Below are positions 1 to 7,023 of a DNA stretch of 10,966 bases, piece after piece. Source of the DNA: Saccoglossus kowalevskii. Lineage: Eukaryota; Hemichordata; Enteropneusta; Harrimaniidae. The translations under genes were made by a program, and so were the position numbers. The number at the start of each line of letters is the position of its first letter. Within the stretch, counting starts at the first letter, position 1. The DNA lies in contig NW_003133356.1 of NCBI RefSeq assembly GCF_000003605.2, positions 60,106 to 71,071 on the forward strand, written 5' to 3'. The notes beneath the pieces are model-generated. The model ran no database searches and was not told where the DNA came from. It saw only the letters and a list, made by a program, of their open reading frames with translations.

Positions 1-61
1 ATGAGCACTAACTTCAAACACATCTAGAAAATAGTCCATTGTAGTTTGCTTTTTCCCACAG

Positions 62-119
62 AAAATGTGACAAAAATTTCAACTTTTTTGATCAAAAACT
101 AGAAGCAATGTCACATTTT
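62..119. repeat. Nested inverted repeat (hairpin)
   Basis: The 11-bp word AAAATGTGACA at 62-72 is repeated as its exact reverse complement at 109-119. Between them, 85-98 is a 14-bp perfect palindrome (TTTTTGATCAAAAA). This is either the remnant of a small foldback element or chance in A+T-rich DNA. No flanking target-site duplication was recognised. Confidence 0.4.
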
Positions 120-492
120 TTAATATTTAGATTAAATTCAGTAAAAATTTACCAAATGTAACAGTATTTTGAGCAGTAAAATAATTTGGCACTCAAAGGT
201 TAGTAGACAGAACCACGGGGGCTTACACTGCCAAAGCCTATATACTGTTTATTAAGGCATAAATGTCTTCTGTGTTCAAAGTTTGTGCCAAGTTGGATAT
301 ACTTCTAGGAAGCTAGCGGATGATTAAAAAGCTATATATCAAAACACATTTCTTATATTTAGATCCATTTCAATATTATTTTCGGCAGAGAAAATAATAA
401 TAAAATAAATAGATTATGAAGACAATAAACAAGACATAAATATCACAGTCCCTGTCTTTGAAAAAGAAATACATGGCCTTAAACATCACAAA

Positions 493-520
493 TAAAATGA
501 AAATGTTTAATTTCATTTTA
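493..520. repeat. Short perfect hairpin
   Basis: TAAAATGAAA (493-502) and TTTCATTTTA (511-520) are exact reverse complements separated by an 8-nt loop. No T-run or other context gives it a role. In DNA this A+T rich it may be chance. Confidence 0.35.
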
Positions 521-2147
521 CAATATAACACTGGAAAGATTTATTATATATAAAATGTCAAATATTAGAGGGGAAACTTACATACATGTAGACACTAGAC
601 ACCATTACTGATCAAAAGAATTATTCACATTGTTATGTTTTGCTTTTTTGGAAATGTGTAGGATTCACCAATTTTGAATCAAACCACAAAAAACATTTTG
701 AATAAAAATGGACCAGAGACGTCAGAAAAATTGATGACATGTTGAAACAAATGTACATATGAATACAATTATGTCTAGTCTTTGTACCAATTATGATGTT
801 CATATTAAATTTTAAATTATACCAGGGTGGGGGGTAAAATTGACCAAGACATGTCAAGAAACAATTGATGACATCACAAAAGAAACTGACATGACATCAG
901 TGAAATGAATGTTTGTGACAATTTGTGCTTTCTTTTTTATAACTATTTAATTTATAACCATGGCCAAAAAAAAAAAATACTATAAAGTGTGTTTAAGAAA
1001 AAAATGAAAACCAAAACAGAGTAGATTCTGTAAGATTTCCTGAAGGCATGAGTTTGTGTTATACTTTAAGCTATTTCATTTTTACTGCTAGAAATATTCA
1101 CGATTTAGGCACTTTATGGCACTTATGAAAAATAAATTTTGCAAAAGTAACTAACACTTCCATGTCATACGACTCCAGAGAAATTTTCTGACTGAAGAAA
1201 ACCTGCAAAGACTCATGGGTAATAGGCATTACGAACTGGCTTTCTTTAGCCAATAGAAACATCTTCTTTGGATATGTGGTTTTTCACATGTAGATGTTTC
1301 ATAAATATTTTATAATTTTTTGATTTTAATTAATTAATCTTGCAATTGATGTCAACAAGTTGTTGCTGAGCATGTTGGTCCATTTTTGTGATACATGACG
1401 ATGTACAGGTCAATATTTAACAGGAAGTGAATATTCCACATTCCGGTTGCCATAATAAGATACATACTAGTAGTTGGCGTGTAAGGCTTGGAATACCATG
1501 TTTTAAACACCAACTACCTCATGTAAATAAAATTCTGATGTAAAAACTAATATGACCCTATTATATATAGGTGGACTCTAACAATATTTCACTTATGCCA
1601 CAAATTCAGAGTCAAGCAAGTTGCTTTTATTAGTTCCTCATTTGCCATTGACATGGCAACTAATGGACACTAATCAAGTTATTATTGGAGTCTTTTTGTT
1701 AATAAATCCATTGATTTTGTGCATTACCAAGTCCCATTAAACATGTTGTATTTTCCAGGACATAAGTCTATTCATATAATGTGTTCAGTCTGAAGTGGTC
1801 AGACTGTGTGTTATTTTCGTCTATAGTTTGAAGCCACCTGTTGGATCGACGTCAGCTGTAGTTAGAACACTTGGGTAAAAACATTGACTGTTTATCAGTG
1901 TCTGTCTGAACATACAAATAGTATAACTGATGTAGACAAACTTGTGTGCAAAAAAATTGGATTTTTGTTGAATCAACACCACTTACGTATCAGATACATG
2001 TACAAAGCAAATAGGTATCTCAACATTGTGTTGGGTGCATCCTTTGTTGCCTAATTCATGAACATGTGAGCGTCTAACAGACACCCAACAACAAGCACAA
2101 TATATCAGAAAATATAGGTTAAAATATGAAGGCTTTATAAGACTCAC

Positions 2148-2466
2148 CGTGTTTTAGTATTGTTTGCTTGCTGTGAACGGTTTTGCCGTTTCCGTTAGAT
2201 AAGCCAGGTAAGAGCTTCTTTAGCTCGTCGTACCTTTTGTTGATGGCTTTTCTTCGTTTCTTCTCAGATAGCTTGTGAGTAGCCTTGCGGATTTGAGCGT
2301 GTACCTGATCGGTCAAGTGCAGTTCAAAGTCATCGGTCGACGGGAACGTACCGTCTTTGTCGAAGCCAAAATTGCTCTGGGAATCTAGGCCAGGACTATG
2401 CGAGGCCTCGCTACTACCGCTGGGACTATTAGTACTGGTTGTGTCCGAGTTACCGTCCGAGCTCAT
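2148..2466 (-). CDS. Class B bHLH transcription factor, first coding exon (partial gene)
   Basis: This exon encodes the N-terminal 106 residues plus one base of a sequence-specific nuclear DNA-binding protein. Residues 1-45 are Ser/Asp/Gly-rich and probably disordered. Residues 62-87 form the basic region and helix 1 (THKLSEKKRRKAIN, then YDELKKLLPG). A Gly/Asn loop follows, and helix 2 begins at SKQTILKH. His64, Glu68 and Arg72 sit at bHLH positions 5, 9 and 13, the class B signature that predicts binding to CACGTG. The exon stops within helix 2 at a good donor (CACG|GTGAGT, GT at 2147-2146), in phase 1. The ATG is the first in frame after an upstream stop (2536-2538) and has A at -3. By eye the E-x-KRR-x-AI-x3-YD-x-L pattern is closest to Mlx of the Myc/Max/Mlx network, but the subfamily is not settled. 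The remaining exons are not visible. Confidence 0.85.
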
Positions 2467-2898
2467 GTTTTGACAGTTCCATCCACCGCACCATATCCCC
2501 TGTGTTATCGGGGTAATTTGCCAGGTCGTAGAGTTCTAAACGCGGCGATCAGACCGCCGTAACTGCATGTTAATGTTCCTTATTTTAACGTAGATGATCA
2601 TCGGCCAGCTGCGCTGTTACCAATCCGTAGCAATAATTACATGTTTCGGGTCAGCCTCTACCACAAAAAAATGCGTTCCCTTTCTCTGTGTGAACACACA
2701 GTCCAATTACATGTACTTTAAATACACGGCAACTACACGTAGAGCAGTCATCATTTCATGGAACGGTCCCAGTTGGTTTGTTCATCAAAGCGTGGTATAT
2801 TGAACTATAACAGAGAAAAGCCCTGAAAGGATATAAAATATGATGATCGAATTATAAAATTAGACATGCACTCGTCGGCTTTGTTCTGTTGTCACTTT

Positions 2899-2908
2899 CA
2901 AGATGGCG
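2899..2908 (+). promoter_or_regulatory. YY1-like motif CAAGATGGCG
   Basis: CAAGATGGCG matches the core of the YY1 initiator-proximal element (AAnATGGCGGC), which often lies close to transcription starts. It could mark an upstream start for ERK5 or belong to the bHLH promoter. It is a motif match only. Confidence 0.4.
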
Positions 2909-2953
2909 AGGCAAGAGGGCTCATATTTATGCTAATTACTAAAAGTAGAATTT

Positions 2954-2959
2954 GATTGG
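2954..2959 (-). promoter_or_regulatory. Inverted CCAAT box (NF-Y type)
   Basis: GATTGG on the plus strand reads CCAATC on the minus strand. It lies 54 bp upstream of the TATA box at 3013, within the usual NF-Y distance from a promoter, and NF-Y sites work in either orientation. Between two divergent genes it could serve both. Confidence 0.45.
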
Positions 2960-2985
2960 TCCTTGGTGACATAATGCGGTAGGTT

Positions 2986-2995
2986 CTATTTTTAG
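2986..2995 (+). promoter_or_regulatory. MEF2 binding-site consensus
   Basis: CTATTTTTAG is an exact match to the MEF2 consensus CTA(A/T)4TAG. It lies 17 bp upstream of the TATA box of the ERK5 gene. MEF2 proteins are classical substrates and transcriptional partners of ERK5, so the site suggests autoregulation. Occupancy cannot be judged from sequence. Confidence 0.5.
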
Positions 2996-3012
2996 TCACA
3001 GGTTTCCCGTGG

Positions 3013-3019
3013 TATAAAA
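3013..3019 (+). promoter_or_regulatory. MAPK7: TATA box of the ERK5 gene
   Basis: TATAAAA lies about 120 bp upstream of a strong splice donor (3134) and predicts a transcription start near 3042-3048. It runs directly into ATGGCGGCC (3019-3027), a YY1-like element. Confidence 0.55.
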
Positions 3020-3026
3020 TGGCGGC
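3017..3026 (+). promoter_or_regulatory. YY1-like motif overlapping the TATA box
   Basis: AAAATGGCGGC spans the end of the TATA box and the next bases, matching the YY1 consensus AAnATGGCGGC. Its ATG lies upstream of the TATA-predicted start, so it would be transcribed only from an upstream start site. Confidence 0.4.
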
Positions 3027-3044
3027 CACACAGCAGTTGCGTTT

Positions 3045-3133
3045 ATATAGTTCAAACATGGATATTTTCAGCTGTTCGTTCTCAATTTAGATTCTCGAGC
3101 AGGGTAATAATCCACGAGTTACTTGTTGAAACG
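3045..3133 (+). other. MAPK7: Predicted non-coding first exon (5' UTR) of the ERK5 gene
   Basis: The 5' end is set only approximately by the TATA box. The 3' end is a strong donor, ACG|GTAAGTAAG, with GT at 3134-3135. Read in the frame of the ERK5 start codon across the splice to 5231, the exon contains a TAA at about 3109-3111 and no later ATG, so it adds no protein sequence. It contains a short upstream ORF (3058-3090). Confidence 0.6.
3058..3090 (+). CDS. Upstream ORF of 10 codons in the ERK5 5' UTR
   Basis: ATG GAT ATT begins a frame encoding MDIFSCSFSI and ends at TAG 3088-3090. The context AACATGG has A at -3 and G at +4, the strongest initiation context available and better than that of the main ERK5 ATG (A at -3, C at +4). 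If the start site is upstream of 3058, as the TATA box predicts, scanning ribosomes should meet this ATG first, which would dampen ERK5 translation. There is no evidence that the peptide itself does anything. Confidence 0.4.
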   Translation: MDIFSCSFSI

Positions 3134-3202
3134 GTAAGTAAGTAGACATCCACATTTTGGAAATATTAACATGCAGTATGTCAAAGGTTTATTGACGAGA
3201 TC

Positions 3203-3210
3203 ATGCAAAT
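3203..3210 (+). promoter_or_regulatory. Octamer motif ATGCAAAT (POU/Oct type)
   Basis: This is an exact octamer about 70 bp into intron 1, near the promoter. It is a motif match only; its placement near the start of transcription makes it slightly more credible than elsewhere. Confidence 0.3.
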
Positions 3211-3382
3211 TTGAACAGACCACTAATGACTTTCAATCAATGTCGTGTCTTGAAAATGTGTTAATTTCATTACGTAAGAGTTATGTATCCGAATCGTAGG
3301 TGTGGTTTTAAAACAATAGATTTGACCCAGTGATGCTAATATCCGTGACCAGGGACTGTGTTGTGATACAAATATGTTTTCT

Positions 3383-3388
3383 CACGTG
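3383..3388. promoter_or_regulatory. Palindromic E-box CACGTG
   Basis: CACGTG, in the context TCACGTGT, is the site predicted for class B bHLH proteins such as the one encoded at 2148-2466. It lies about 250 bp inside ERK5 intron 1 and roughly 0.9 kb upstream of the bHLH start codon. Confidence 0.35.
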
Positions 3389-3570
3389 TCACGGCGGAAA
3401 CTCATTGTGAGTTCATCTTGAATGTTTCATCCAAAATGCCTCCACGTATTAAAAAAACAATGCAACGAATGTTGCACGATCGGAAGCAATTGACCAAGTG
3501 TAATGCACCAGTCCCTCTCTACACTGGGACTGTGCCCGAATATTGCGAGGATAGCATGCAGAACATTCGA

Positions 3571-3735
3571 CATGAAGTCCCCCAGGCTTAATTTGTCAAT
3601 TCTCCCGCGAGAATAAAATCATTTCATCGAAGGACTCTCGCCCAAATTCCTGCATTTCGCAGACACTTCCGACGTTTGGTTTTTATTCTCGCCAATAAAA
3701 AAAATTAACAAATTAGGCCTGAGGGATTGTCACAG
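3571..3735. mobile_element. Foldback (MITE-like) element 1
   Basis: Two arms form a long imperfect inverted repeat. GCGAGAATAAAA (3607-3618) pairs perfectly with 3681-3692. Outside this, CAGGCTTAATTTGTCAATT (3583-3601) pairs with the segment ending at 3720, with two mismatches. A unique loop of about 60 bp lies between them. The right end (3707-3734) matches that of element 2 at 23 of 28 positions, so both belong to one family. No transposase is encoded, which fits a non-autonomous element. Target-site duplications were not recognised. Confidence 0.6.
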
Positions 3736-5039
3736 TTATAACAATACCTGCTTGAGTACTCAATGAGGGCTAACATACATGTACACACTGATGTTATTGT
3801 ATCATCTGTGATACAGTGACTCTGGGGTGGGAGATAAGCCAAATCATCATACTTGAAACATGCAGCTTTTGGATACAGTAAACCTATTATTTGATTACCG
3901 GTACATGTCTAATATTTTTACTGTTAGGCCTATTATTTATGTTACTGTTATTTATTTGGTGTTATTTTTACAACTGTACTTTATGACCACTGATCAACAA
4001 CTGAATATTTTTGTACATATTCTAGCTGGCATTCCACAGTATATTGAGAATGAGCAATCAAATAGGCAACATGGTAGTTTTAAAATTAAACAATGCAAAC
4101 TACTGCATCACATTTGAAATGTTATAAGGTTGTATCTACAGTACCCAGACATTCCATTAATCACACAGGTACAGCGTGTATATCTAAACTGCAGATCAGG
4201 TGTGAACACATTTATTTTGTTTCAGACCAATTTAGCACGTTCGAAACTAACTACTAAAATAATTTACTAAACGAAAAGTCATGTTCAACAAAATTACATT
4301 GCTAGTTTTAAATTGAGCACATTAAGCGTTCCACAAACTTTGACCAAGAGCATGCATACTTGTATATATGTGTAGTTCACAGTATGCAGTGCACATGTTT
4401 AGCAGGGCATCCAGTTCCAAAGAAAATGACAAAATCTGCTGCAAAATCCTCTGTATTTGTCCCATATTCATGTATGTGTCATGAAACCTTGTATAACACT
4501 CAGAAATACAATGTGATTATCACAGTGATTGTCATGTAATTATAAAACCTCTAAATTTATTTTTAATTTAGTGTTGAAGCCTGACCTCTTTCCCCTCTGT
4601 ATTGTGTGGGAATGTACAAATCTGTATTGCCGTCGTTATGCCAACAACATTTCCAATTATATCTTTGTAATAACACATCATTGTTAAGAAAACCTCTCAG
4701 GCTGGGGGAAGGAGATACAAATACCTGGTGCTTAACACAAAGCATGTATATGTCTGTGTTCATTTATTGTTTAATAGATATAATACGATCACCTCGTGAG
4801 AGGATGTGGTGTAGTGTAACTACTCAGGCCGACTGTCATGTAATATATAATGCAATTATGTAGAAATCAGCCAATAGCCAATCCAAACCACCACCAAAAA
4901 AAAATAGACTTACCTAGTGGCTTTTCAGTCTTGTTAGGATCACCTACATTTTAATTTTTCCTCCTACTTGAAAACAAAACTACATCACTGATACATGAAT
5001 TGTCAAATAATATTTATCTGTGTATTTGTTTTAGGGAAT

Positions 5040-5169
5040 GTGATTGTCAGCAGTCTCTCTGGTCTAATGTTTTTTTTTTATTCAACTAAAATGATTTAAT
5101 CAAATGCCATAATGATCAAGTCATTTTAGTTGAAAAAAAACACATTAGACCCGAGGGCTAGTCACAATC
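5040..5169. mobile_element. Foldback (MITE-like) element 2
   Basis: TTCAACTAAAATGA (5081-5094) is the exact reverse complement of 5121-5134. The pairing extends outwards through a T-run/A-run and GGTCTAATG (5061-5069) with its partner near 5143-5152, then imperfectly to GATTGT/ACAATC at the ends. The loop is about 26 bp. The right terminal 28 bp (5139-5166) match element 1. It sits about 60 bp upstream of the exon 2 acceptor, and its left end abuts a possible alternative acceptor (TTTTAG, 5029-5034). Confidence 0.65.
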
Positions 5170-5230
5170 CAGAATGTAAGTAAGAATCTCAATTCAAGAT
5201 ATCACTGACATTAATTCCTTGAAATTCCAG

Positions 5231-7023
5231 GTGGAGGCAAAAAAAAATGCAGGAAGCAATGTTGAGAAATCTCCAGGCCTTATCCAAAAGGTCCTTGGAT
5301 GTCAGCTTTGACCTGGACAATACCAAATATACACCAATAGAAAACATTGGCTCTGGGGCATATGGTGTTGTGTGTTCTGCTGTTGACAAGAAAACATTAG
5401 ATAAAGTAGCTATCAAGAAAATACCAAATACATTTGATGTGTTAGTGACAGCAAAGAGGACTTATCGAGAGTTAAAAATATTGAAACATTTTAAGCATGA
5501 TAATGTAATAACTATAAAAGACATTTTAAAACCAACGGATCCTTTGCAAGCTTTCAAAGATGTCTATGTGGTTCTGGACCTAATGGAAAGTGATCTTCAT
5601 CAAATAATCCACTCACAGCAACCACTCACAGATGAACATTGTCGCTATTTCCTTTACCAGATCTTACGTGGACTCAAGTACATACACTCAGCAAATGTCA
5701 TCCATCGTGACTTAAAACCCAGCAACTTACTTGTGAATGAAAACTGTGATTTAAAAATTGGCGATTTTGGGATGGCACGAGGTGTGATGCAGACGAGCAG
5801 TTCAGATGAAGCAAATAAAGTGTTCATGACGACGTACGTAGCGACAAGGTGGTACAGAGCTCCAGAATTATTGTGTTACTCAGATGACTATAGCCAAGCT
5901 GTTGATATATGGTCAGTTGGGTGCATTTTTGCAGAAATGTTAGATCGAAAACATCTGTTCAGAGGAAAGAATTTTGTTCATCAGATGGATTTAATCACAG
6001 ACATTCTTGGCCAACCACCAGACTGTGTCTTAGATATGATAACTAGTGATCAAGTTAAGAACTATTTCAGGAGGAAGTACAGAAATAAATTACCGTTGCC
6101 ATGGAAATTGAAGATTCCAAAAGCTAATAATGATGCACTTGATCTTCTGACAAAAATGACAATGTTTGATCCAAAGTTGAGAATAACTGCGGAGGAAGCA
6201 TTAAAACATCCTTATTTATCAGAATACCACTCACCCGACTCAGAACCTATATGCTTTCCAAAATTTGATTTTAGTTTTGAGAAACAAGTAATGACCAAAG
6301 ATTCAATAAAACAGGCTATTGTCGATCTTATCACAGAATTCCATCAGCCCAAAAAAACTCGAAGCATACCGTTAGAACTGTTCTTGAAACCAGCACCTAA
6401 ACCTGATGCAAGCATTGCTAAAAAAGTGCCATTGGATGAGTCAAATAAACATGGGGATGATAAGAAAGATTTATCTACAAGTGATTTGTTGCAGTCACAG
6501 TGGCAAAGTCTACTGCAATTCAGTAAAGATCAAAAAGAAAAGGTCAATGATTCTGTGGAAACTGGAAATCTTGGTAAAGGAACCCAAGTCAATGTATTCA
6601 AAGTCCCAGAGACATCATCTAAGATGGCTTCCCTAGTTATGAAGGATGAAGAGATCTCTTCGCAGACTCATTTGCTCATGCCAAAAATAGAAACTGGAAT
6701 TAGAGATGTGGGGTCGGTAAATTGCGATATTGTGATGAAAAGTGCTTCGTTGTTATGTGATAAGGAGGAAACAGTCACCATGACAGCCAAAGAGCAAAAC
6801 TCTTTAGATATGCCCACAACAGATGTACTCATGGTGAGTGCCACTGGAGAGGGTCCTAAAACCAACCTCGGGCAAAAGGATTTGGTATCCATGGAAACAA
6901 AGGAGAATGATGAAAAGCCTGGTGATTTGGCTGGAAGGCAGAAAACTATTTCCATGGATACAAAGGCTCTTATTAAAGCTGCATTGTTGAACTCTGCGAT
7001 GAGAAATAAGAAAGGTCAAACAG
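5231..7023 (+). other. MAPK7: ERK5 exon 2: 5' UTR end, entire kinase domain and linker
   Basis: The exon begins after TTCCAG and ends at ACAG|GTAATA. Catalytic landmarks are intact: glycine loop GSGAYG 35-40, Lys57 in VAIKK, Glu75 of helix C, HRDLKPSN 153-160 with Asp155, DFG 173-175, and APE 205-207. The phosphorylation lip reads MTTY (194-197) where ERK5 normally has MTEY, and it follows a segment about three residues longer than in human. The common docking motif is YHSPDSEP (327-334) against human YHDPDDEP. Residues 569-588 (SMDTKALIKAALL) match the human DNTKAALKAALL segment before the nuclear localisation signal. The whole kinase domain lies on one uninterrupted exon. Confidence 0.93.

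Larger units (their letters stand above)
1..2147. other. A+T-rich non-coding DNA, probable intron or flank of the minus-strand bHLH gene
   Basis: No exon can be supported here. The bHLH exon at 2148-2466 ends in a splice donor pointing leftwards, so its downstream exons must lie in this stretch or beyond the window edge. I looked on the minus strand for an acceptor followed by a frame completing helix 2 of the bHLH and found none, so most of this is probably intron. The DNA is A+T rich with many poly-A/T runs and two small perfect hairpins, annotated separately. The longest minus-strand open frames (633-857 and 1098-1262) have no recognisable domain. Confidence 0.5.
2467..3044. promoter_or_regulatory. 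Divergent intergenic promoter region of the bHLH and ERK5 genes
   Basis: The bHLH gene is transcribed leftwards and the ERK5 gene rightwards, so this segment of under 600 bp must hold both promoters and the bHLH 5' UTR. It contains an inverted CCAAT box (2954-2959), a MEF2 consensus (2986-2995), a TATA box (3013-3019) and two YY1-like ATGGCG motifs (2899-2908 and 3017-3026). On the minus strand, ATAAATA (2930-2924) could act as a TATA-like element for the bHLH gene, placing its start near 2895-2900; this part is inference. A 69-codon plus-strand open frame at 2594-2803 has no recognisable domain and is not called. Confidence 0.6.
3134..5230 (+). other. MAPK7: Intron 1 of the ERK5 gene
   Basis: This 2097-bp intron runs from GTAAGT (3134) to TTCCAG (5230). 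It is A+T rich and holds two related foldback elements (3571-3735 and 5040-5169). It also contains an octamer ATGCAAAT (3203-3210) and a palindromic E-box CACGTG (3383-3388). A further acceptor-like TTTTAG at 5034 could give an alternative 5' UTR. Open frames within it (3860-4117, 4606-4863, and 4563-4763 on the minus strand) encode no recognisable domain and are not called. Confidence 0.65.

Noticed and set aside
633-857. 74-codon minus-strand open frame
   Set aside because: Its composition reflects A+T-rich DNA, and it does not continue the bHLH in phase.
1810-1860. Minus-strand acceptor CTAACTACAG followed by a frame that fits phase 1 of the bHLH exon
   Set aside because: It would end after about ten codons (ADVDPTGGFKL, stop) and would truncate helix 2, so it is not a credible bHLH exon.
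2594-2803. 69-codon plus-strand open frame in the divergent promoter
   Set aside because: It has no domain, lies opposite the probable 5' UTR of the bHLH gene, and the composition is not protein-like.
3860-4117. 85-codon plus-strand open frame with hydrophobic stretches in intron 1
   Set aside because: The hydrophobicity comes from T-rich DNA. There is no recognisable domain, and it lies inside a well-supported intron.
4563-4863. Overlapping open frames on both strands in intron 1
   Set aside because: Neither translation resembles a known protein. Overlapping antisense frames in a slightly less A+T-rich patch are expected by chance or from an old mobile-element relic.
6668-7019. Antisense open frames opposite ERK5 exon 2
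   Set aside because: They are shadows of the real coding frame, with no independent support.
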